From contig CAZTZE010000012.1 in the NCBI GenBank assembly GCA_964618215.1, positions 1 to 64,000 of the forward strand: 64,000 nt of DNA. Reading direction: 5' to 3'. Shown here one piece after another: positions 6,371-14,607 of the stretch (within the stretch, counting starts at the first letter, position 1; each line of letters starts with the position of its first letter). The stretch is from CG2-30-58-95 sp964618215. Its GTDB lineage: Bacteria > Chloroflexota > Anaerolineae > Anaerolineales > Villigracilaceae. The notes below the pieces were generated by a model that worked only from the letters and a program-made list of their open reading frames with translations, was not told the origin of the DNA and did not search any database. Made by a program: the position numbers and the translations under genes.

Positions 6371-8198
6371 TCGTCACACCGCACCAGCCGCCGCTTCCGA
6401 CCTGGAACTGCTGCGCTGCTTCGAGCCGGCGGCGTACTTCACAAAAGGCGAACGGTTCTTTCCAACTGACGTTGCTCACTACGTCCAGGATTGCAGTCTG
6501 TGGGAACACCATCCCGATGGGCGCGAAGAACTCCTGGTCAAGCAGGGTGAACTTACGCTGGAAAAACTGGTCGAACCTCGCTCAGCCGCCTTCGGGTCAG
6601 TCCGCTTTCTGCGCTTTATCGAGAACCTCAACCTGACCGAAGCCGCCCAGGTGCTGGCCAACCAGGCCGCCCTGCGGCTCAAGCAGCGCAACTATTTCCA
6701 TGCCGGGATAGGGCGGCTGGCGCGCGGCGGTTTCCTGCCGCGGCTGGCAGATGGCTTGTTCTCGCTCTCGTTCCTGCTGCGCGGCGAGGTCTCCGCCGCC
6801 ACTGCTGCTGCGGCAGAACTCGACTACCACGCAATGTTCGAAGAAGATCCGAAATACGTCTACTATGGCCGCGTCGCCCGGCAAAATGGCTGGACGATAC
6901 TCCAATACTGGTTCTTCTATTGTTTCAACAACTGGCGTTCCGGATATCACGGCGTCAACGACCACGAATCGGACTGGGAGATGATCGCCATCTACCTTTA
7001 CGAGGCTGGCGGGCAGCTCATCCCGGAGTGGGTCGCCTACGCCTCGCACGATTTCAAGGGTGATGACTTGCGCCGCCGCTGGAATGACCACGGCGAATTA
7101 AAAATAGATGACGAGTACCACCCCGTGATCTATGTTGGCGCTGGGTCTCACGCCTCATATTTCCGCCCCGGCGAATACCAGGCGGAAGTCAACCTGCCTC
7201 TGCCAAGCAGGTTTTCGGGTCTGGTGCGCACCTGGAACAAGTTCTGGGCGGAGACGCTGGGCCAGCCGGCCGGGAATCCGTTCCGCATCCCGTTCGTGGA
7301 CTTTGCGCGCGGGGATGGGCTGCGCCTTGGGCCTGACGGACCTCAAGCCTGGTCGCCGGTTCTGATTGATGAATCCACCCCCTGGGCCAGCCAGTACCGG
7401 GGTTTGTGGGGGCTTTTCGCCCGCGACCCAATCTCCGGGGAGAATGCCCCGGCCGGGCCAATGTACAACCGGGATGGCACGCCGCGCAGCTCGTGGTACG
7501 ATCCGCTCAGCTTCGCCGGTTTGGATAAAGTCCCGCCGCCGCCGCAGACGCTTGAACTACTCAAGAGCAATTGCGCTAAAGTCGTCCGCCGCCAGGAAGA
7601 ATTGGAGCAACTGGTCTCGGAGAAGGCTGGGGAGCTGCAATCGCTGGGCATCGAGATGAAAGGGATGGAAGGCAACCCGCACCTGGCAAAGCAGCACGCT
7701 GCGCTGGAGAAGAGGATCTCGGGCCTCGCGGGTGAAGTCAAGGGGCTGCGCCGTGAGCGTTCGGAGAATACGGCGCTGCTGCAGGGGTTGACCCAGCAAC
7801 TGGAACGGCTGGATGCAGGCGAACAGGATGACCCGCGCGCCCACATCCGCCACCTGGCAGAGCCGGACAAGCCAACCCAGGCATTTCGCTTCGACCGCGC
7901 CGCCGAGACCTGGGCAGCCATCAGCCTTAGCCTGCTGCTGTTTGCCATTGCCGGCCTCATCTTCTTTGCCCCGCAATTCGTCTGGGCCGGCCTGACGATC
8001 ATCTTTCTCCTGTTCCTCGTGGCTGAGTCCATATTACGCGCCGCGTTCGTGCAGACCATCGCACGCATCACCCTCATCCTGGCAATGCTCGCCGCGCTGA
8101 TCCTGTTCTTCCACTTCTGGAAATGGATCATCGTCGCCGCGCTGCTGACCACAGGGGCGTTCCTGATGTTTCAGCGTCTGCGCGAACTGACGGGATGA
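6354..8198 (+). CDS. Vps62/DUF946-like protein with C-terminal coiled coil and membrane helices
   Basis: 614 residues. The middle holds the signature of Vps62-related proteins (known from fungi and plants, also in bacteria): NDHESDWEMIAIYL near residue 205, YASHDFKGDDLRR, and HPVIYVGAGSHASYF near 260. After residue 395 come a Glu/Leu/Lys-rich coiled coil (about 400-490) and four closely spaced hydrophobic helices near the C-terminus (about 525-605). The N-terminal 150 residues carry FEPAAYFTKGERFFPTDV, also usual in this group. The biochemical role of the family is not settled. It overlaps the preceding small membrane protein gene by 17 bases, suggesting a membrane complex. Confidence 0.6.
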   Translation: MDRATDRHTAPAAASDLELLRCFEPAAYFTKGERFFPTDVAHYVQDCSLWEHHPDGREELLVKQGELTLEKLVEPRSAAFGSVRFLRFIENLNLTEAAQVLANQAALRLKQRNYFHAGIGRLARGGFLPRLADGLFSLSFLLRGEVSAATAAAAELDYHAMFEEDPKYVYYGRVARQNGWTILQYWFFYCFNNWRSGYHGVNDHESDWEMIAIYLYEAGGQLIPEWVAYASHDFKGDDLRRRWNDHGELKIDDEYHPVIYVGAGSHASYFRPGEYQAEVNLPLPSRFSGLVRTWNKFWAETLGQPAGNPFRIPFVDFARGDGLRLGPDGPQAWSPVLIDESTPWASQYRGLWGLFARDPISGENAPAGPMYNRDGTPRSSWYDPLSFAGLDKVPPPPQTLELLKSNCAKVVRRQEELEQLVSEKAGELQSLGIEMKGMEGNPHLAKQHAALEKRISGLAGEVKGLRRERSENTALLQGLTQQLERLDAGEQDDPRAHIRHLAEPDKPTQAFRFDRAAETWAAISLSLLLFAIAGLIFFAPQFVWAGLTIIFLLFLVAESILRAAFVQTIARITLILAMLAALILFFHFWKWIIVAALLTTGAFLMFQRLRELTG

Positions 8199-8254
8199 TA
8201 TTGGTGGCAGGTTAGCGGCAGGAAACCATAATTCGCTGTTCGAGGTCGAAGGTA

Positions 8255-9958
8255 ATGAATAAGATTCGTTCCGCACACCTCTCAATTCGCACTAAGCTAA
8301 CTCTACCTTACATTTCCTTGGCTCTGCTGATCGCTATGGCCGGGGGAATTATTGTTACTCAGGTACTCTTAGGATCTCTGGAAGAAAGATTTACCAATCA
8401 GATCATTGAAACCCGGAAATTGGCTTCTGAATTAATGGTGCGTGAAGAAGATCGCTTGCTCGGTACATTACGGTTACTATCTCATATCCAAGGAATAGCT
8501 GAAATAATTCCCTTGGCGGACAAGAATAAAATCCTTGATCTCGTTTATCCAATTTCCTTCAATGCAGAAGAGGATGCTGTCCTGGTTCTAGATAACAGCG
8601 GAAAGGTTATCACGACCATCCTCAGATCTGAAGAAACGGGGGAATACCTTTTCCCCGAAATCAACGGGGATTTGACCAACTTGCCCTTTGTAGCTAAAGT
8701 GGTAAATCAAGAGATCGATGCAAAGGGAGATAAATATTCCGGACTTTCGTACGCGGATTGGGGTATTTACTTTTTTGTTTCGGGACCAGTAAAAAATCAG
8801 GATGGTAATTTTGTGGGCGTCATCCTAGTCGGAGAAACCCTGAAGAGCATCGTGGATAAGATTCGTGAAGAGACCTTAGCCCAAGCAACGATTTATGATA
8901 CAAGTCTTAATCCTATAAGTTCTACATTTTTTGAGTTTCCTTCTCAGCCGCTCTTTGATTCATCAATAGTGTCTGAAAGCCAAGATCAACAAAGCCTGAT
9001 GCGAGACTTTGAAAGCAGTAATATCACCTATACTGAGTTGCTAGGCACTTGGGAAGCACGAGATGGTGAAGATATAGGCATTATGGGGACGGCACTTCCT
9101 AAAACCTTTCTAGTACGAACAAGTAACATTACAAGATTCAACATAACATTAGTATTTGTCTTTGCTATCATCATGGCCATGCTGCTCGGTCTATACCTCT
9201 CAAATCTCATTACGCGACCGATTCTTATATTAAAACAAGCTGCCTCGGAGGTCGCAAAAGGAAATCTCAATATCCAGGTGGATTCTAGCGGCGGTGACGA
9301 AGTCGCGATCTTGGCACAATCCTTTAACGAAATGGTTACGAACCTCAGCCGCTCTGAAAAGGACTTGATATCTGCATATGATAAGACCATCGAGGGGTGG
9401 TCAAAGGCACTTGAACTCCGCGACGAAGAAACCCAAGGTCACACCTTGCGAGTTGCTGAATTAACATTAAGATTAGCGCGTGCGTTGAATATAGACGAAG
9501 GAGAAATGATAAATCTCCGTCGTGGCGCTTTACTGCACGATATTGGTAAAATAGGCATCCCAGATAAAATATTATTGAAACCCGGACCTTTCGATGATCA
9601 AGAGCGTGAGATTATTAAGAAGCATCCCGTTTTTGCCCGGGAAATGCTGAAGCAAATAGAGTTTCTCCATTCCGCCATGGATATACCCTCTTTTCACCAT
9701 GAAAAATGGGATGGCAGTGGATACCCGAATGGGTTGGTCGGTAAAGAAATTCCCATTGCTGCGAGGATATTTGCCGTTGTTGATGTATGGGATGCACTTA
9801 CCTCTAATCGCCCGTATCGAAAAGCGTTATCATATAAAAAAGCGCTTGATTATATCTGGAATAATTCTGGAAAGCATTTTGATCCAGAAGTGGTAAATGC
9901 ATTCTTAGGAATTATTAAAGAGTATTTTAAGGAGAAGGGGGGTAACACCAATCCCTGA
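8255..9958 (+). CDS. Membrane sensor with HAMP and HD-GYP c-di-GMP phosphodiesterase domain
   Basis: 567 residues: a first membrane helix (about 17-40), an extracytoplasmic CACHE-like sensor (about 45-290), a second helix (about 295-320), a HAMP linker (about 320-370) and an HD-GYP domain. Metal and catalytic motifs are intact: HDIGKIGIPD, HPVFAREML, HHEKWDGSGYP and a DVWDALTSNRPYR helix. HD-GYP enzymes hydrolyse c-di-GMP; the sensor ligand is unknown. AAGGT lies just before the ATG at 8255. Codon use is AT-richer than the gene before it. It may control the secreted repeat protein downstream, but only position suggests this. Confidence 0.85.
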   Translation: MNKIRSAHLSIRTKLTLPYISLALLIAMAGGIIVTQVLLGSLEERFTNQIIETRKLASELMVREEDRLLGTLRLLSHIQGIAEIIPLADKNKILDLVYPISFNAEEDAVLVLDNSGKVITTILRSEETGEYLFPEINGDLTNLPFVAKVVNQEIDAKGDKYSGLSYADWGIYFFVSGPVKNQDGNFVGVILVGETLKSIVDKIREETLAQATIYDTSLNPISSTFFEFPSQPLFDSSIVSESQDQQSLMRDFESSNITYTELLGTWEARDGEDIGIMGTALPKTFLVRTSNITRFNITLVFVFAIIMAMLLGLYLSNLITRPILILKQAASEVAKGNLNIQVDSSGGDEVAILAQSFNEMVTNLSRSEKDLISAYDKTIEGWSKALELRDEETQGHTLRVAELTLRLARALNIDEGEMINLRRGALLHDIGKIGIPDKILLKPGPFDDQEREIIKKHPVFAREMLKQIEFLHSAMDIPSFHHEKWDGSGYPNGLVGKEIPIAARIFAVVDVWDALTSNRPYRKALSYKKALDYIWNNSGKHFDPEVVNAFLGIIKEYFKEKGGNTNP

Positions 9959-10140
9959 CCTACAAAGTCCCCTTTCTGGGTTCTACCTAACTAATAAAAT
10001 TGTAATGTTTCCAGCCTCTCTCTATCAGAAATGTTAAGATCTCTGACGTTCTTTCCTGGTATTATATAAATGAGTTGTTGACAGGTTCTTTCTGGAAATT
10101 GTCACCATTACTTTCAGGATTGAAGAAAGATAGGACAATA

Positions 10141-10872
10141 ATGCATAAAATTCCCCTTCAGATTATCATCGTTGCTATTGTGATTATCGCCTCTGCGACG
10201 ATCAATATCGGAGGCGTGCAAGCGAGCAAGGGAGTTGAAATCCTGGAAATATCAGTGCTTGCTCAAAGCAAGGCCAATTATGGTGTTGATTCAGATCTTA
10301 GCACTACACCTGCAATCTCGATGGATATCATTGAAGACAAGATCAACGACGAGACTCATGAATCTTCTGTACCTCCTGTAATTACCTACCCGCCTTCATC
10401 CTCTTCTATAAATCCGAATACACCCGATGACGCCGGCCCACCCGATGACGCCGGCCCGCCCGATGACGCCGGCCCGCCCGATGACGCCGGCCCACCCGAT
10501 GACGCCGGCCCGCCCGATGACGCCGGCCCGCNNNNNNNNNNNNNNNNNNNNNNNNNNNNNNNNNNNNNNNNNNNNNNNNNNNNNNNNNNNNNNNNNNNNN
10601 NNNNNNNNNNNNNNNNNNNNNNNNNNNNNNNTGACGCCGGCCCGCCCGATGACGCCGGCCCGCCCGATGACGCCGGCCCACCCGATAACGCCGGCCCGCC
10701 CGATAACGCCGGCCCACCCGATGACGCCGGCCCACCCGATGACGCCGGCCCGCCCGATGACGCCGGCCCGCCCGATGACGCCGGTCCACCCGATGACGCC
10801 GGCCCACCCGATGACGCCGGTCCACCCGATCATGCCGGTCCACCTGAAAATTCTGGCCCGAAAGACGAATAA
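10141..10872 (+). CDS. Secreted protein with tandem DDAGPP hexapeptide repeats (contains assembly gap)
   Basis: From ATG 10141 the protein starts with a signal peptide (MHKIPLQIIIVAIVIIASA). About 70 residues of ordinary sequence are followed by an 18-bp tandem repeat encoding Asp-Asp-Ala-Gly-Pro-Pro. Six units precede the gap and about thirteen follow it; variants DN, DH and EN occur near the end. Such acidic Pro/Gly repeats are extended, wall-like or matrix-like stalks. The true length is unknown because of the gap. A TAA at 10870 ends the frame, but the same frame continues with a Gly/Asn-rich tail. A TTG at 10075 is a less likely start. Confidence 0.6.
   Translation: MHKIPLQIIIVAIVIIASATINIGGVQASKGVEILEISVLAQSKANYGVDSDLSTTPAISMDIIEDKINDETHESSVPPVITYPPSSSSINPNTPDDAGPPDDAGPPDDAGPPDDAGPPDDAGPPDDAGPXXXXXXXXXXXXXXXXXXXXXXXXXXXXXXXXXXDAGPPDDAGPPDDAGPPDNAGPPDNAGPPDDAGPPDDAGPPDDAGPPDDAGPPDDAGPPDDAGPPDHAGPPENSGPKDE
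10532..10631. other. Assembly gap (100 N) inside the hexapeptide repeat
   Basis: Exactly 100 unknown bases, the usual placeholder for a gap of unknown size. It lies inside the 18-bp repeat, so the assembly collapsed there. Repeat number and reading phase across the gap cannot be trusted. Confidence 0.95.
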
Positions 10873-10992
10873 GTTGGTGACGGGAACAGCAATGGAAGTG
10901 ACAACGGTAATGGCAACAGCAATCCCAATGGCAACGGCAATGGGGATGGCAGCAGTAATGGGAACGACAAAGGCATAGACAAAGGTCCCTGA
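10873..10992 (+). other. In-frame Gly/Asn/Ser-rich tail after the stop of the repeat protein
   Basis: Directly after the TAA at 10870-10872 the same frame runs for 39 more codons (VGDGNSNGSDNGNGN and on, ending NDKGIDKGP) to a TGA at 10990. The low-complexity, protein-like composition suggests that this was the C-terminal tail of the repeat protein before a nonsense change or a sequencing error. Confidence 0.55.
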
Positions 10993-11021
10993 GAGTAACG
11001 ATTACGGCACCCTCTCCCATG

Positions 11022-11057
11022 AAATAAAATGACCGGCCATTGCCGGTCATTTTATTT
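11022..11057. terminator. Bidirectional intrinsic terminator
   Basis: AAATAAAATGACCGGC and GCCGGTCATTTTATTT form a 16-bp stem with a four-base loop and A/T-rich flanks on both sides. It lies between two convergent genes and can serve both. Confidence 0.85.
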
Positions 11058-11164
11058 ATCCACGTGAATTATTGCGATGTTTACTTGTTCTCAAGGTGGC
11101 ATCCTTCGCAAAGTATCCCCCTGGGATAATGCCATTCCCATCGAGAACAACTGAACGGGCAAGA

Positions 11165-12196
11165 TTACCTCACCCAAAAATTGGGAAATATCAGCCGGAG
11201 GATCACATCCAGAATCAGCCCGAGCATGAACCACATGCCGAAGGCGCGGTTGTTGACAAAAGCCTGGGGCGCAAAATAAAGCGGCCAGCCGCCCTGCCCA
11301 TCCGGGAAACTCTCCGGCCGTGCCTCCGGTTTGGGCTTCAGGAATTGCGGATACATTTTCAGGAAGGTGGGCACCGCTACGAAAACCAGCAGCAACACTG
11401 GCGTGAAATACTTGACCACGATCAGGTAGATTACCAGTAAGTATGGCAAGATCATCATCGCCAGCACGGCGTAACGGGCAGCCTCCTCGCCGATCAGCAC
11501 CGGCAGGGTATGGATCTTCTTGGCTTTGTCAATCACCAGCTTGTCAATGTGCTTGCCGAAGATGACCGTGGTCACGCCCAGCACATACGGCAGGCTGGCC
11601 CAGACCACGTTCCAGACCCACTGGCCGGTCAGCACGTAGTAGCCGCCGCCGATCATCAACGGCCCCCAAACGATCAGCACCGCCAGCTCGCCCATGGCGA
11701 TGTATTTCAACGGCCATGTGTAGAACAAGACGAAGAACACGCCCAGGCCGAGCAGCAGCCAGACAACCCCGTCGCCGCCGCTGACGAGGAGCAGGTAAAT
11801 GCCGCAAGCCAGCGCTAGCAGGCCGGTCACGGCGAAATAGATCAGGTGCTGGGTCTTGGTCAACAGGCCGTCGGCCACCGGCTGCGGGCCATACATGGTG
11901 CGGAAGTAATTATCCTTATCCACGCCGCGCACGTAATCGGTGTAGTCGTTGAATATGTTGTTGGCAGCATGCGCCAGAACGAGGCCAAGTACCAAGACCA
12001 GCCAGGTGATGGGGTTCACTTTCGCATGATCATGAAAGGCAAAGATGCCCGCTAACACTGCCGAGAAAAAGGTCATGATGAGAACGGCGGCGCGGGTCGC
12101 GATCAGCCACTTCGAGACAATGTCCAGCCGGTCCCATTCTTCTTTGGATACCTCTGGGATTACCTGTAAAGCCTTACGCCACATCGCGAAGTTCAT
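11165..12196 (-). CDS. UbiA-family prenyltransferase (MenA-like)
   Basis: 343 residues with about nine membrane helices. The first Asp-rich motif is NNIFNDYTDYVRGVDKD near residue 80. The second conserved region is GKHIDKLVIDKAKKIHTLPV, weaker than the classic DxxxD form. UbiA enzymes attach polyprenyl chains to aromatic rings; in this phylum the commonest case is menaquinone synthesis (MenA), but the substrate is not fixed by sequence. The start at 12196 is chosen because AAGGAG stands nine bases upstream; the upstream in-frame codons come from a repeat element. It ends against the shared terminator. Confidence 0.75.
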   Translation of the reverse strand: MNFAMWRKALQVIPEVSKEEWDRLDIVSKWLIATRAAVLIMTFFSAVLAGIFAFHDHAKVNPITWLVLVLGLVLAHAANNIFNDYTDYVRGVDKDNYFRTMYGPQPVADGLLTKTQHLIYFAVTGLLALACGIYLLLVSGGDGVVWLLLGLGVFFVLFYTWPLKYIAMGELAVLIVWGPLMIGGGYYVLTGQWVWNVVWASLPYVLGVTTVIFGKHIDKLVIDKAKKIHTLPVLIGEEAARYAVLAMMILPYLLVIYLIVVKYFTPVLLLVFVAVPTFLKMYPQFLKPKPEARPESFPDGQGGWPLYFAPQAFVNNRAFGMWFMLGLILDVILRLIFPNFWVR

Positions 12197-12253
12197 CGGA
12201 GATGCTCCTTTTATGGACAAGAATGGCAAGATTATCCGTAACTGCCTCAGGCC

Positions 12254-12351
12254 TGTCACCCTGAGGGAGCGTTCTGTGCGACCGAAGGGTCTCAAGGCCA
12301 GTCGGAGGAGATTCTTCGCCGCTGGAAGAACACCAGCGGCTCAGAATGACA
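12254..12351. repeat. Palindromic element (TGTCACCCTGAG ... CTCAGAATGACA)
   Basis: The imperfect inverted ends resemble in style the TGTCATTGCGAGG element at 188-322 and 37335-37422. Internal words CGACCGAAGGGTCTC and GAGATTCTTCGCCGC are typical of this dispersed family. It lies just upstream of the prenyltransferase start. Confidence 0.6.
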
Positions 12352-12431
12352 ATCAGGCTGAACAGTTACGATTATACTTGAATTCATCCAGACGTATTCC
12401 GCGGCGTCCTTTGTGATTATTCCTACTTTCT

Positions 12432-12447
12432 TGTGATTTTCATCACA
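12432..12447. promoter_or_regulatory. CRP/FNR-type palindrome upstream of the electron-transfer cluster
   Basis: TGTGA, six bases and TCACA form a perfect CRP-type half-site pair about 125 bases before the leader ORF. A second TGTG word follows at 12453. Members of the CRP/FNR family bind such sites in many phyla; the regulator is not in the window. Confidence 0.45.
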
Positions 12448-12500
12448 CCAATGTGTGACTTCTCCCACTGGCTATTTAGGGCTAATAAATCCATACTAGA

Positions 12501-12518
12501 CTAAGATTCTTATCTTAG
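12501..12518 (+). promoter_or_regulatory. Leader hairpin CTAAGAT-ATCTTAG
   Basis: A perfect seven-base stem with a four-base loop, itself enclosed by GGGCTAA and TTAGCCC, lies between the CRP-like site and the leader ORF. It could be an operator or a 5' mRNA structure. Confidence 0.4.
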
Positions 12519-12572
12519 CCCGGATTCGCCAGCCAGGCTATTGTATTATTTATGCAGAGGAGGAGCAATTCC

Positions 12573-12623
12573 ATGAGTTCGAACAACCAAGTATTGGCTC
12601 TTCATACTATTAAGGAGAGATGA
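12573..12623 (+). CDS. Possible 16-codon leader peptide
   Basis: ATG at 12573 follows a strong GAGGAGG by nine bases and encodes MSSNNQVLALHTIKER before a TGA at 12621. Its last codons (AAG GAG AGA) form the ribosome binding site of the CCG protein gene that starts four bases later. Translation of the two is therefore probably coupled. It may be a leader peptide or the remnant of a longer gene. Confidence 0.4.
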   Translation: MSSNNQVLALHTIKER

Positions 12624-12626
12624 TTC

Positions 12627-13820
12627 ATGACCACCATTGCACCTGTTGAGCAATCAATATACGACAAAATCCTCGCGTCCACGCCAGAGGGCGAAAGATT
12701 AAGACTCTGTTTGCAATGCGGCAGTTGCAGCGGCGTATGTCCCTTCGGCAATCTAATGGTTTACCCTCCGCACAGGATGATCGCCTTCTTGCGGGCAGAT
12801 CGCTTTGAAAATATACTGGACACCGATACAGTCTGGATGTGTGTCTCCTGCTATGCCTGCACCGCAGTTTGTCCATCCCTAATCCCATTGACGCCCGGCC
12901 TGATGACCAGCGCCAAGGAAGAACTGCTCCTGGCTGGCAACGTTCCGGCCGAGCTTCAAAGCGCATTAGAGGCCTCCCAGCGATATGGCAACCCGCAAGG
13001 AGAATCGCCGCGCAAACGAGCTGACTGGGCTAAAGATATCCAACCCGAGGTCAAAATTCTGGGAAAAGTACGGCAACCGGTGGATGTCTTGTGGTTCGTC
13101 GGCGATTATCCTTCCTATCATCCCAGAGTTCAACAGACCACAAAAGCACTGACCAAGGTACTCAACGCCCTGGGGGTGGACTTTGGCATTCTAGGGCCTG
13201 AGGAATTTAGCGACGGCGACTCGCAACGCCTGGCGGGTGAACGCGGCCTGTTCGAGATGCTGGCCGAGCGAAACGGGCTGGCCTTCAGCAGGTATCAGTT
13301 CAAAGAGATCATCACCGCCGACCCGCACGCTTACAATGCGATCAAGAATGAATATCCGGGATTGGACATCTCCTACCCGATCCGGCACTACACTGAGTTT
13401 TTGGCCGAGCGGATTGAGCAGCTCAAGCCCATGCTGAAACACGAGGTGAAAGCCAGGGTCGCCTATCACGATCCATGCTACCTGGGGCGCGCCAACGAAA
13501 TCTTCGACCAGCCGCGTGCCTTGCTGGAAGCCATTCCGGGGGTGGAACTGGTGGAAATGGAACACAACCGCAAGAGCAGTCTGTGTTGCGGCGGCGGCGG
13601 CGGAGGGATGTGGCTGGACGGTTTCCAGTGGGAAAAGGCGCATGTCCGGCTTTCCGAGTGGCGCGTAAAAGAGGCGCTGGCCGTTGGAGCAGAAATCCTG
13701 GCCGTCGCCTGTCCTTATGAAACGCCCCGTTTCGAAGATGCTGCCAAGACGGTCGAGGGGGCTGGTCATCTGATCGTCAAAGACATCGTCGAATTGTTGG
13801 CTGAAGCGATGGCTGATTAG
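12627..13820 (+). CDS. HdrD/GlpC-type iron-sulfur oxidoreductase with two CCG domains
   Basis: 397 residues, soluble. Two [4Fe-4S] motifs, CLQCGSCSGVCP (about 27-38) and CVSCYACTAVCP (about 72-83), are followed by two CCG domains with YHDPCYLGR and SSLCCGGGGGGMW (about 319). This is the HdrC-HdrB fusion layout of HdrD, GlpC and glycolate oxidase GlcF. The next two genes encode EtfB and EtfA, so it probably passes electrons between ETF and an unknown donor or acceptor. Residues 145-330 closely resemble the C-terminal half of the protein at 15718, so the two arose by duplication. First full gene behind the leader peptide. Confidence 0.75.
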   Translation: MTTIAPVEQSIYDKILASTPEGERLRLCLQCGSCSGVCPFGNLMVYPPHRMIAFLRADRFENILDTDTVWMCVSCYACTAVCPSLIPLTPGLMTSAKEELLLAGNVPAELQSALEASQRYGNPQGESPRKRADWAKDIQPEVKILGKVRQPVDVLWFVGDYPSYHPRVQQTTKALTKVLNALGVDFGILGPEEFSDGDSQRLAGERGLFEMLAERNGLAFSRYQFKEIITADPHAYNAIKNEYPGLDISYPIRHYTEFLAERIEQLKPMLKHEVKARVAYHDPCYLGRANEIFDQPRALLEAIPGVELVEMEHNRKSSLCCGGGGGGMWLDGFQWEKAHVRLSEWRVKEALAVGAEILAVACPYETPRFEDAAKTVEGAGHLIVKDIVELLAEAMAD

Positions 13821-13833
13821 CGAGGTGGAAAAA

Positions 13834-14595
13834 ATGAACATTGTCGTTCTGGTCAAACTTGTCCCGGACCTGGTTGAGGAACTCAGCGTTGACGCCAGCG
13901 GCGCCGCGCTCGACACGGCCTGGTTGCGCCTGATCATCAATGAATTCGACGATCACGCCATCGAACAGGCCATTCTGCTTAAAGAACGCGGTGGAGGCCA
14001 GGTAACAGTGGTCGCCCCCGAATTCGAGGGGGTGGACGAGGTGCTTTTTACCGCAGCCGCCAAAGGCGCCGACCGCTTGATCAAACTTTTAGGAGACTTC
14101 AGCGGGGTGAATAATCACGCCCTGGCGCGTGCCAGCGCAGCGGTCATCCAAGGGCTTCAACCCGACCTGGTGCTGACCGGTGTACAGGCTAATAATGACC
14201 TGGACGGGGCGGTTGGCCCACTGCTGGCTGAATGTCTGGAAATGCCCTACGTTGGTTACATTTCCGGCGTCGCACTGAAAGATGGGAAGTCCACAGCCCG
14301 CAAAGAGTACCCCGGCGGATTGATTGCCGAGATGGAGGTCACGCTGCCGGCCGTTCTGGGCATCCAGGCTGCGGAACAACCCCCGCGTTACGTGGCAGTC
14401 AGCAAAGTGCGCATGGTGATGAAGACCGCTGCGCTCGAAGAGCAGGCCGCAGCCGCGCTGAACCCCAGCGGCGGCCCGACGGTCGGACGCATGTTCCAGG
14501 CTGAGGCCGGCAAGCGGGCAGAGATGATCACCGGCAGCCCGGATGAGGTCGCCGACAAGCTCGTTAGCATTTTCAAAGAAGTGGGCGTGCTTTAG
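13834..14595 (+). CDS. etfB: Electron transfer flavoprotein beta subunit
   Basis: 253 residues starting MNIVVLVKLVPDLVEEL, with FDDHAIEQAILLKE, the VVAPE strand and the QANNDLDGAVGPLLAE segment typical of EtfB. EtfB binds AMP or, in bifurcating ETFs, a second FAD. GAGGTGG precedes ATG 13834; a GTG at 13825 is a weaker option. It lies 13 bases after the CCG gene and 12 before etfA. The partner dehydrogenase is not in the window. Compared with standard EtfB (about 255), the length is normal. Confidence 0.85.
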   Translation: MNIVVLVKLVPDLVEELSVDASGAALDTAWLRLIINEFDDHAIEQAILLKERGGGQVTVVAPEFEGVDEVLFTAAAKGADRLIKLLGDFSGVNNHALARASAAVIQGLQPDLVLTGVQANNDLDGAVGPLLAECLEMPYVGYISGVALKDGKSTARKEYPGGLIAEMEVTLPAVLGIQAAEQPPRYVAVSKVRMVMKTAALEEQAAAALNPSGGPTVGRMFQAEAGKRAEMITGSPDEVADKLVSIFKEVGVL

Positions 14596-14607
14596 AGGAG
14601 GATTTCG

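Noticed and set aside
10396..11050. Several long frames through the 18-bp repeat on both strands
   Set aside because: Any frame of an 18-bp tandem repeat stays open. Only the frame with a signal peptide is accepted.
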